The notes under the pieces were generated by a model. It had not been told where the DNA came from, did not search any database, and worked only from the letters and a program-made list of their open reading frames with translations. A stretch of 64,000 nucleotides of DNA, taken from NCBI GenBank assembly GCA_025359915.1, contig JANYDE010000084.1:1-64000 (forward strand), given 5' to 3'. A program made the translations under genes and the position numbers. Below, piece by piece: positions 46,246 through 53,758 of the stretch (its first letter is position 1; each line of letters starts with the position of its first letter). Source of the DNA: Chamaesiphon sp. 336R_metabinner_41 (GTDB taxonomy: Bacteria > Cyanobacteriota > Cyanobacteriia > Cyanobacteriales > Chamaesiphonaceae).

Positions 46246-49200
46246 CTATCTCCGGCGACGAGCATTAGCAGCTTTTTGCTGTTCTGCTCGATTTTTGAGT
46301 TGACTATTTGACTGTTGAACTGGTTGTACTCCATTCAAATAGGCTGCCAACTTCGCAATCGTGGGATACTGAAACAGCTTCACCACAGGTATTTCGATTC
46401 CCCCCAATTTTTGCTGGACTCCAGCCGCCACTCGAAGAATGGAGATCGAATGTCCTCCCAATTCAAAGAAATTTTCATGAACGCCAATCTGATTTCGTCC
46501 TAAAACTTCCGACCAAATTGTGACTAAAATTGCTTCTGTCGAGTTACTAGATTTAGAGCTACCAACTACATCAACAGTCGTTGAATTGGTGGTGATGTGC
46601 CAGGGCAGCGGCTCCGCCAACGAACTATTGGTTACTAAATTATTATTCCCACTGATTGTCTGAATATCGACTTTATTCGCCAAAAATGCTCGACGATCGA
46701 CCTTACCATTTACAGTAAGTGGAACAGCAGCGACAACTACAAATACCACCGGAATCATGTAGGTAGGGATGCGATCGACTAGAAAATCTCGTAATTCGGT
46801 CGTTGTAAAGTGGCGATTCTTTGTGACCAGATAAGCCTCCAACCGCTTGTCCCCATTTACTTCTCTCACGATTACCACGCTATCTTCAATGGCTGGATGT
46901 TGGCTCAGTGCGGCTTCAATCTCGCCGAGTTCGATCCGAAATCCCCGAATTTTGACCTGGTTATCGATCCGTCCAATATATTCTAGGTTTCCATCTGGCA
47001 AATACCGAGCTAAGTCACCAGTCTTATATAGACGTGCATCTCTAGATATTGCGGAGTTCGCTGTAGTGGTTGAGTGCAGGGAGAAAGACGATTGTGAAGC
47101 TTCAATCAAGGGGTTTGGAATAAATCGTTCCTGTGTTAATTCAGCTCGTTGCCAATAGCCTTGGGTGACACCAGCTCCACCGACATACATTTCGCCAATA
47201 ACGCCGATGGGGACAGGTTGAAGATCGGCATCTAAGATATAGACTTGAAGATCGGGAATTGGGCGACCGATGAGACTACCCGTAGATTGCAGATCTGCAC
47301 GGGTGAGCGGACGATAGGTGACATGAACGGTAGTTTCGGTAATGCCATACATATTGACCAATTGGGGTGTCGTGTCCCCATGTCGATCGAACCACGGCTC
47401 TAAACTAGGTAGATTCAATGCTTCACCTCCAAAAATTATCAGCCGGAGGCTTAATTGTGCGCTTAGATGTAATCTTTCATCTATTCTACTCAATTGCGCA
47501 AAAGCTGACGGTGTTTGATTGAGGACTGTAACTTTTTCAGATCCTAATAATCGATAAAATTCCACCGGATCTCGACTGACGAAATAGGGGACGATGATCA
47601 GTTTTCCACCATATAATAATGCCCCCCAAATTTCCCAAACCGAGAAATCAAAAGCAAAGGAATGAAATAACGTCCAAACATCCTGTTCGTTAAAATGGTA
47701 CCAATCATCTGTCGCGGCAAATAAGCGGCTCACATTTTGATGGTTTACCAATACTCCCTTTGGCTGTCCGGTGGAACCAGAGGTGTAAATAACGTAGGCT
47801 AGATCGTCAGATTTGCCACTGGGGGCTGGATTTTCGATTGAATATTCACCAATTGTCTGAATATCTCGATCTAAACAAATAATTTGAGCGCAACTAGTCA
47901 AATTAGCTACTAAATCAGCGGTAGTGATGAGGATCGTAACTTGGGCATCGTTTAAGATAGATGCCGAACGTTCTGGCGGATTGCTCGGATCGATCGGTAA
48001 GTAAGCTCCCCCTGCTTTGAGAATTCCTAAAATTCCGACGATTGTCTCGATCGATCGCTCGACACAAAGTCCGACTAATACATTCGATTCCACACCCAAA
48101 CTTTGTAAGTAGTGTGCTAATTGATTGGCGCGATGATTTAACTCTCGATAAGTTAATTTTTGGTCGGCAAATACTAAGGCAATGCGATCTGGATTTTGAG
48201 CTACCTGGCGTTCAAATAAGTGATGAAGACAGATCTCTGACTGGTAATTTGACGACGATTGTTGGGCGAATCCTACTAACTGCTGTCGCTCTGCCTCCGT
48301 CAACATCGGTAACTGTGAAATTGACTGTTGAGGGTTCGCGACAATTCCCGCTAACAACTGCTGAAAATGACCATTCAATCGATCGATCGTCGCCGCATCA
48401 AATAAGTCCGAATTATATACCCACTGTCCGGCTAGTCCATCGCTAGCTGGTTTGAGATATAACGTCAGATCAAATTTGGCGGTATTCGCTTCAATCGTCC
48501 AAGGAATGGCTGTGAGTCGATCGAGTTCGATGGTGTCAAATCGGATATTTTCTTCAAATACCAAGGTGAATTGGAGCTGTAAGCCCTCAATCAGCTCGAT
48601 CGGCACTGCCTGATGCTGCCTTGCCAACTTAGCAACCCGATTCACTTGTTGTAGTAATGCGGCAAACTCAGGATTGCCAGCTAAGTCGCTGCGTACAGCG
48701 ACTGCATTCACAAAAATTTCGGCACCAATCAGATCGACAGTCGGCATTCCGACCATCAGATCCTCACTACCTGTATAACGATAAAGTAAGATCTGGAATA
48801 CTGCTAATAATGTTGTCGATAGCGAGACCCCTTGTTGCTGGCTGAGTGTCTCCAGTGCCGCAGTCAATGCTCGATCGATCTCAAAAGATCTAGCTTTACC
48901 GCGACAAATCGCTTGCGCCTGTCTGGGACGAGCCATTGGCAGCGATAATAATCCTGGTGCGCCGTCCAACTGCTGCTGCCAATAAGCCAATCCAGCTTGC
49001 AATGGTAATTCTCCCAATTGAGCAATTAGAGCCGATTTAGCTGATGCATAGACATCTCGATCGATCGACTCCAGCCGAGGATCGTAGTTTAACATCAACC
49101 GGAGATTTCCCAGCGCGGCGACCCAGTTATGCGCCTGAAGACAGCGCATCAGCTCATAAGGTAGTCGATCTCCAAAAAATTTGATCCACGCAGTTCGTCC

Positions 49201-49971
49201 GGTTTCATAGGCAATGAGATCTTCGGGTTTGCCACTTTGTCGGACATAATTCCACTCCAAACTGTGAACGGCTAAAGTCCCGATCAGCATTTTAGCTGAC
49301 GCACTAGAAACATTCCCACCGTGATATCGATATTCAGATACTACTCGATCGTGAAATTCGATCGGAAATGCCCGCGCAATCTCCAAAAATAGATGTAGAT
49401 CTTCCATCACCGTAAAACTGGGATCGAATCCGCCCCTAGACTCATTGGCGCAGAGTACCGCTGATCGGCGGAAGATTGCCGTAGCGCACTGGATTTTGTG
49501 TTGAGCGGCTAAAATCGTCGCATAACTAGCTACGGCTGGCGGATCCTCTGATAGTTGTTGGGTAGTATAGGAGCCATCGGGATTAATCGATCGAAATAAA
49601 TAATTGCCAAATCCAAACCCAGCTTCTGGAGAAGCTTTCAAGCACTCTACCCCAATCTCGATCGTCTCAGGAAACAGGCAGTCATCGCTATCAAGGAAAA
49701 TCAAATATTCGCCCTGACTGGCATGAATACCTGTATTCCGCGCACTAGCAGCACCTTGATTATCTTGGTAGATATATGTCACCGCTGGATAGCGAGCGCA
49801 AACTATTTTGGTATCATCGATCGAACCATCATCGACAACGATCATCTCGATCGCTGGATAAGTCTGGCTCAACACACTTTCAATTGCTGCTGGCAAAAAT
49901 TCACCGCTATTATAGGCGGGGATGATTACGGAAACACTGGATTTGTTTGAGTCAGACAAAAATAACTGCAT
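46246..49971 (-). CDS. GT2 glycosyltransferase-half condensation-A(Thr)-PCP fusion
   Basis: 1241 residues. Residues 1-320 are a complete GT2 with VSVIIPAYNSGEFL, VVDDGSIDDT, DSD at 94-96, SARNTGI and the MEDL catalytic-base region (Glu190-Asp191). Residues about 322-560 are only the C-terminal lobe of a condensation domain, starting at YWQQQL (330); the lobe with HHxxxDG is absent. The A domain (about 575-1098) has the pocket DFWNIGMVHK, the known threonine code. PCP Ser1175 in LGGHSIS. The C-terminal RAEQQKAANARRRR matches the NRPS-to-KS linker of the 53759 protein. It should load Thr for the next PKS, and may glycosylate it, which is inference. Confidence 0.92.
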   Translation of the reverse strand: MQLFLSDSNKSSVSVIIPAYNSGEFLPAAIESVLSQTYPAIEMIVVDDGSIDDTKIVCARYPAVTYIYQDNQGAASARNTGIHASQGEYLIFLDSDDCLFPETIEIGVECLKASPEAGFGFGNYLFRSINPDGSYTTQQLSEDPPAVASYATILAAQHKIQCATAIFRRSAVLCANESRGGFDPSFTVMEDLHLFLEIARAFPIEFHDRVVSEYRYHGGNVSSASAKMLIGTLAVHSLEWNYVRQSGKPEDLIAYETGRTAWIKFFGDRLPYELMRCLQAHNWVAALGNLRLMLNYDPRLESIDRDVYASAKSALIAQLGELPLQAGLAYWQQQLDGAPGLLSLPMARPRQAQAICRGKARSFEIDRALTAALETLSQQQGVSLSTTLLAVFQILLYRYTGSEDLMVGMPTVDLIGAEIFVNAVAVRSDLAGNPEFAALLQQVNRVAKLARQHQAVPIELIEGLQLQFTLVFEENIRFDTIELDRLTAIPWTIEANTAKFDLTLYLKPASDGLAGQWVYNSDLFDAATIDRLNGHFQQLLAGIVANPQQSISQLPMLTEAERQQLVGFAQQSSSNYQSEICLHHLFERQVAQNPDRIALVFADQKLTYRELNHRANQLAHYLQSLGVESNVLVGLCVERSIETIVGILGILKAGGAYLPIDPSNPPERSASILNDAQVTILITTADLVANLTSCAQIICLDRDIQTIGEYSIENPAPSGKSDDLAYVIYTSGSTGQPKGVLVNHQNVSRLFAATDDWYHFNEQDVWTLFHSFAFDFSVWEIWGALLYGGKLIIVPYFVSRDPVEFYRLLGSEKVTVLNQTPSAFAQLSRIDERLHLSAQLSLRLIIFGGEALNLPSLEPWFDRHGDTTPQLVNMYGITETTVHVTYRPLTRADLQSTGSLIGRPIPDLQVYILDADLQPVPIGVIGEMYVGGAGVTQGYWQRAELTQERFIPNPLIEASQSSFSLHSTTTANSAISRDARLYKTGDLARYLPDGNLEYIGRIDNQVKIRGFRIELGEIEAALSQHPAIEDSVVIVREVNGDKRLEAYLVTKNRHFTTTELRDFLVDRIPTYMIPVVFVVVAAVPLTVNGKVDRRAFLANKVDIQTISGNNNLVTNSSLAEPLPWHITTNSTTVDVVGSSKSSNSTEAILVTIWSEVLGRNQIGVHENFFELGGHSISILRVAAGVQQKLGGIEIPVVKLFQYPTIAKLAAYLNGVQPVQQSNSQLKNRAEQQKAANARRRR
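46605..46624 (+). repeat. short interspersed repeat copy 4, in an A-PCP linker
   Basis: GCAGCGGCTCCGCCAACGAA lies inside the GT2-NRPS gene and is read on the minus strand as SSLAEPLP in the unconserved linker between the adenylation and carrier domains. Confidence 0.6.
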
Positions 49972-50126
49972 GGGAGATCGGAGATTGGAGATCTGAGATT
50001 GGAGATTGGAGATGAGAGATCTGAGATTGGAGATTGGAGATTGGAGATTGGAGATTGGAGCTTGGAGCTTGGAGCTTGGAGCTAATCAACTATCAACTAT
50101 CAACTATCAACTATCAACTATCAACT
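49972..50126. repeat. composite heptamer array: GGAGATT, GGAGCTT and TATCAAC units
   Basis: The gap between the ugd stop and the GT2-NRPS start is almost wholly tandem heptamers: irregular GGAGATT/GAGATCT units to about 50056, three and a half GGAGCTT units at 50057-50083, then five TATCAAC units at 50091-50125. It forms the leader of the NRPS gene if ugd is co-transcribed. Confidence 0.85.
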
Positions 50127-50129
50127 AAC

Positions 50130-51533
50130 TTAAACCCCAATTCCTACATAGGTAAAACCAGCTTCGGTCATTTTTGCTGCGGATAGGAAATTGCGGCAAT
50201 CGATCGTTAGTGGACAGCGCATTAATGTGGCTAAATGTTGATAATCTAAAGATTGAAACTCCGCCCATTCTGTCATCAGGACGATCGCATCACAATCGGC
50301 TGCTAATAGTTCTGGACTATTCACTAACGTCGCCCCAGCTAGATTTACGTGTACATCAGTAACGATCGGATCGTATGCTTTAACTTTCACGCCCAATCGA
50401 ACTAGCATCGCGATCGTTTCCAGTGCTGGAGCATCACGCAAATCGTCAGTATCAGGCTTAAATGCTAACCCTAAAATCCCGACAGTTTTACCTTTCAAAA
50501 TCTTCAGATATTTTTGTAGCTTGTGAATCACTAGAGCGCGTTGTCCTTGATTGACACTTACTGTCGCTTTGAGTAGTTGAGCATCATAGCCATAATCCGC
50601 TCCAGTATGAATGAGTGCGGCTAAATCTTTGGGAAAACAAGAGCCACCCCAACCAATCCCCGCATTCAAGAATTTATTGCCAATCCGTGAATCCAAACCA
50701 ATTCCCTGAGAAACCTGCGTGACATCTGCACCCACCCGTTCGCAAATATTAGCAATTTCATTGATAAAACTAATTTTCGTAGCCAGGAAAGCATTTGCGG
50801 CGTACTTAATCATTTCAGCCGAACCCAAATCGGTAGTCAATACCGAAACAGGTGCCGGGACAGCTCGATCAGCTTGGCGTAACTCCTGGGTTTGGGGACA
50901 ACGATCGATAATTGGGGCATACAAATCTAGCATCAGATCGATCGCCCGTTGGCTACCACTACCCAATACAATCCGATCGGGATTGAGCGTATCGTAGATC
51001 GCCGAACCTTCACGCAAAAATTCAGGATTGCTGACTACATCGAACTGTACATTTGGCAGCCGCGATTGTATGTGATTTCCCGCACCAACTAAACTCAATT
51101 GGGGCTGATTTTCGATCACTCCATCAAGTACCAGCATTTTTACCCAATCGCCAGAGCCGATCGGTACGGTAGACTTATTTACAATCACTTTATAACTACC
51201 GTCGAGATGCTTACCAATTCCTTTGGCGACAGCTTCTACATATTTGGTATTAGTAGCTCCATTAGGTAAAGAAGGAGTTCCTACCGCAATAAATAAAATC
51301 TCCCCATGTTCCACACCCCGCGCGAGATCGGTGGTGAATTTCAGTCGATTGCTGGCCATTGCCGAACGCATAATCTCGGCTAAACCCGGCTCATAAATTG
51401 GTGACTGTCCAGACTGCAATAACTCTACCTTGGCAAGATCGTTATCTACACAGATCACGTCGTGACCGATATGTGCCAAACAAGCTCCAGTCACCAAACC
51501 TACATAACCAGTCCCGATCGTACAAACGCGCAT
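50130..51533 (-). CDS. ugd: UDP-glucose 6-dehydrogenase
   Basis: 467 residues. Ugd oxidises UDP-glucose twice to UDP-glucuronate with NAD. The N-terminal Rossmann fold has CTIGTGYVGLVTGACLAHIG; the catalytic Cys is in GIGWGGSCFPKDLAAL; the C-terminal UDP-binding domain has VGILGLAFKPDTDDLRDAPAL. An unconserved insert near 135-160 (LDGVIENQPQLSLVGAGNHI) is a known variable region. It provides an acidic sugar precursor for the polysaccharide, or UDP-xylose after decarboxylation, which would fit the GH10 enzymes in the locus. First gene of the minus-strand run. Confidence 0.92.
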   Translation of the reverse strand: MRVCTIGTGYVGLVTGACLAHIGHDVICVDNDLAKVELLQSGQSPIYEPGLAEIMRSAMASNRLKFTTDLARGVEHGEILFIAVGTPSLPNGATNTKYVEAVAKGIGKHLDGSYKVIVNKSTVPIGSGDWVKMLVLDGVIENQPQLSLVGAGNHIQSRLPNVQFDVVSNPEFLREGSAIYDTLNPDRIVLGSGSQRAIDLMLDLYAPIIDRCPQTQELRQADRAVPAPVSVLTTDLGSAEMIKYAANAFLATKISFINEIANICERVGADVTQVSQGIGLDSRIGNKFLNAGIGWGGSCFPKDLAALIHTGADYGYDAQLLKATVSVNQGQRALVIHKLQKYLKILKGKTVGILGLAFKPDTDDLRDAPALETIAMLVRLGVKVKAYDPIVTDVHVNLAGATLVNSPELLAADCDAIVLMTEWAEFQSLDYQHLATLMRCPLTIDCRNFLSAAKMTEAGFTYVGIGV

Positions 51534-51844
51534 TTGTTGTTTTTCCTAGTTTTATTTTTAATTTAGTTAGAGATTTATCCTGTTGGTGGCTGCCTAGAGC
51601 AGAATATTAGATATACCGGGCTGTTGCTGGATTCCTGCTTGCACGGCTTCCCGACCTCTATTGCCTAATTTGTTAACAGATAAATACTTTTTTTAACTAG
51701 ATATATTTAATCTTTCTCCAGAATTCATGAATTTTCAACAGCCAGATGACTGAATCTATTCTATTAATAAATTTGGCGGAAGTTTTTATGTTAGTCTACT
51801 TCGAGATCAAAGCTGATGGTGACAGAGAACCAGCCAAATGATTA

Positions 51845-51874
51845 TTGACATTACCTATATTTTTTCGTCATGAT
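51845..51874 (+). promoter_or_regulatory. candidate sigma-70-type promoter
   Basis: TTGACA at 51845-51850 and CATGAT at 51869-51874 are 18 bp apart. The -10 box matches consensus at four of six positions. The predicted 5' leader would be a little over 100 nt before the start at 51989. Confidence 0.3.
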
Positions 51875-51924
51875 AACAACATCTATTCGTCCAGAAAGAT
51901 CTCCTCCAAATATCACGAATTATT

Positions 51925-51940
51925 AGTGATCTTAATCACT
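51925..51940. promoter_or_regulatory. hairpin followed by T-run in the leader
   Basis: AGTGAT-CTTA-ATCACT is a perfect 6-bp stem with a 4-nt loop, followed by GCATTTTTTC. It lies in the leader upstream of 51989 and could be an attenuator-like terminator or an operator palindrome. Confidence 0.35.
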
Positions 51941-51988
51941 GCATTTTTTCTATTTATCCCCATATAGTTTACCTTCGGAGCGATCGTC

Positions 51989-53446
51989 ATGACCGATCTC
52001 AAAAAACCTGATAGCTTAGATGGTCTGCGACAAACAGAAGACATTCGGGCGACAAATCTATCAATGGACTGGTGGAGGGCCATGGATTGGCTCCAATCAC
52101 TCGTGCTGATCTGTTTAGATACTGCCATGCTATTTGTCTCGTGGACTTTGGCGGATCGGATCGGCACGCCCACAGTAGGACTTCATATTGCAGACTCGAT
52201 GTTGCCAATTTTGGCAGCTAGTCTTGCCACTCTTGCCGCTTCTGGATTTTATGGTACCGATGACAAATTCCATCGATTTGCCAAGTTGTTAAAATCGCTG
52301 ACATTAGCACATGTCGTAGTGTTAGTTGCGGCTTTTTTCTATCAGCCGGAATTTTGGGTGTCCCGCTCGGTGTTTGTAATTGCTTGGATTCTAAATTTTG
52401 TCTTGATTGCTACTGCCAGATTCCTGTTTGATGGCCTTGTAATTCAAATTCGGAAAAGCAATCCACTTTTTCAGCAAGCAATCGTGTTGGTGGGACAGCC
52501 TCAAGATATCGATCGAGCCAGAAAATTATTAAAGCGATCTCAACAATTTAGAATCGATAGTATTATCGATCTATCCATTTGGGATATGAGTAGTCAATTA
52601 GATGAAATTTTTGACCAGATTAAATCACGGAAAATCAGTGAAGTCTTTCTTTGTTCTCAACAATTAATCGACAATCAAATTGTCTTTTTCTGGAACTTGA
52701 AATCAGCAGGTATTCACCTGAGAATGGTGCCGACCGAGCTACAACTTCCCCAACGGTCGGCTGAAACAAAGATGATTGAAGAAATTCCAACACTGCGATT
52801 CAAATCTTTATCGATTTTTGGAATTAACTTTTGGTTGAAACGCACTCTCGATCGAATTGCCGCATTCTCGATTTTAGTAGTAATATCGCCAATTTTATTG
52901 TTAATTGCTATTTTAGTCAAAAAAACATCGACAGGGCCAATTTTCTATAGACAAGATCGCGTTGGCTTAAAAGGTCGCCGCTTTAAGGTCTGGAAATTTC
53001 GGACGATGGTCCAAAATGCTGGCGAATTACAAAAAGCACTGGAAGAGCAAAACGAAGTTAAAGGAGGCGTACTCTTTAAAATTAAACACGATCCTCGGAT
53101 TACGAAGATTGGTAAGTTTTTGCGTGATTATAGTTTGGATGAATTACCGCAGTTAATTAATGTGCTGCAAGGTGAAATGAGTCTGGTGGGACCGCGTCCG
53201 CTACCCATTAGAGACTATGAATTATCGATCCAAAATGCCGATGAATTTGCTAGAGATAAATTTTTGCGTTACGAGGTGTTACCTGGGATCACTGGGTTGT
53301 GGCAAGTCAAAGGTCGTGCTACTATTGATTCTGATGAAATCTTCTATTGGGATATGGTATATATCCTGGAATGGTCGCTGGTGCTAGATTTAAGAATATT
53401 ACTCCAAACGGTGAAGGTTGTATTGTTTAAGGAGGGATCTTATTAA
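51989..53446 (+). CDS. polyprenyl glycosylphosphotransferase (WcaJ-type initiating enzyme)
   Basis: 485 residues. The N-terminal half has about four membrane helices (to residue 150) and a CoA-binding-like cytosolic domain. The C-terminal catalytic part begins at LKRTLDRIAAFSILVVISPILLL, then GPIFYRQDRVGLKGRRFKVWKFRTM, SLDELPQLINVLQGEMSLVGPRP and LPGITGLWQVKGR. It transfers a sugar-1-phosphate to undecaprenyl phosphate and so starts the repeat unit. A Shine-Dalgarno GGAG lies 8 nt before the ATG. It is divergent from ugd and 312 bp upstream of the hybrid megasynthase. Confidence 0.92.
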   Translation: MTDLKKPDSLDGLRQTEDIRATNLSMDWWRAMDWLQSLVLICLDTAMLFVSWTLADRIGTPTVGLHIADSMLPILAASLATLAASGFYGTDDKFHRFAKLLKSLTLAHVVVLVAAFFYQPEFWVSRSVFVIAWILNFVLIATARFLFDGLVIQIRKSNPLFQQAIVLVGQPQDIDRARKLLKRSQQFRIDSIIDLSIWDMSSQLDEIFDQIKSRKISEVFLCSQQLIDNQIVFFWNLKSAGIHLRMVPTELQLPQRSAETKMIEEIPTLRFKSLSIFGINFWLKRTLDRIAAFSILVVISPILLLIAILVKKTSTGPIFYRQDRVGLKGRRFKVWKFRTMVQNAGELQKALEEQNEVKGGVLFKIKHDPRITKIGKFLRDYSLDELPQLINVLQGEMSLVGPRPLPIRDYELSIQNADEFARDKFLRYEVLPGITGLWQVKGRATIDSDEIFYWDMVYILEWSLVLDLRILLQTVKVVLFKEGSY

Positions 53447-53758
53447 TGAGCACAACCTTTGATCGTTGCGAAGAATAAGTCAATTTAATTACAATGAACC
53501 AAGCAATGATGGAAGCTCAATGATTCCGTCGCTCTGACTAGTGCATCATTCAAATACTGGCAGCAATAACTAGTGGTAAGCCCCTCATTGCTTGAATGGC
53601 CGATCGACCGTCCCACGCATATCATAATTTAAGATTTTACCCCAAATGATAGCGTAAATTTCTCTTCTTTAGCCGATGCAACTTGTTGAATCGATTTCAA
53701 ATTGCAAGTTGAGAGTTAATTCTTACTTTTTCCGTAAAGTTCTCATCTTCTATCTCCC
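53447..53758. other. intergenic region before the hybrid megasynthase
   Basis: 312 bp without a supportable gene. CAACTTG at 53679-53685 and CAAGTTG at 53705-53711 form an inverted repeat that may be an operator. The last bases before the start, ATCTCCC, are also found before the start of the paralogous GT2-NRPS at 49971. I see no strong -35/-10 pair. Confidence 0.45.

Larger units (their letters stand above)
51534..51988. other. divergent intergenic region ugd / glycosylphosphotransferase
   Basis: 455 bp, AT-rich, with no credible gene. It must hold the promoters of both transcription directions: the minus-strand ugd-NRPS-polysaccharide run and the plus-strand glycosylphosphotransferase gene. 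A candidate plus-strand promoter and a hairpin are listed separately. Several short T- and A-runs near 51680-51720 could bend DNA. Confidence 0.6.

Noticed and set aside
49972-50126. Possible CRISPR array
   Set aside because: Units are 7 bp, directly adjacent and without unique spacers, and no cas genes are near. These are simple heptamer tandem repeats.
53447-53479. Ten-codon frame right after the glycosylphosphotransferase stop
   Set aside because: Too short, with no homology that I recognise and no ribosome-binding site.
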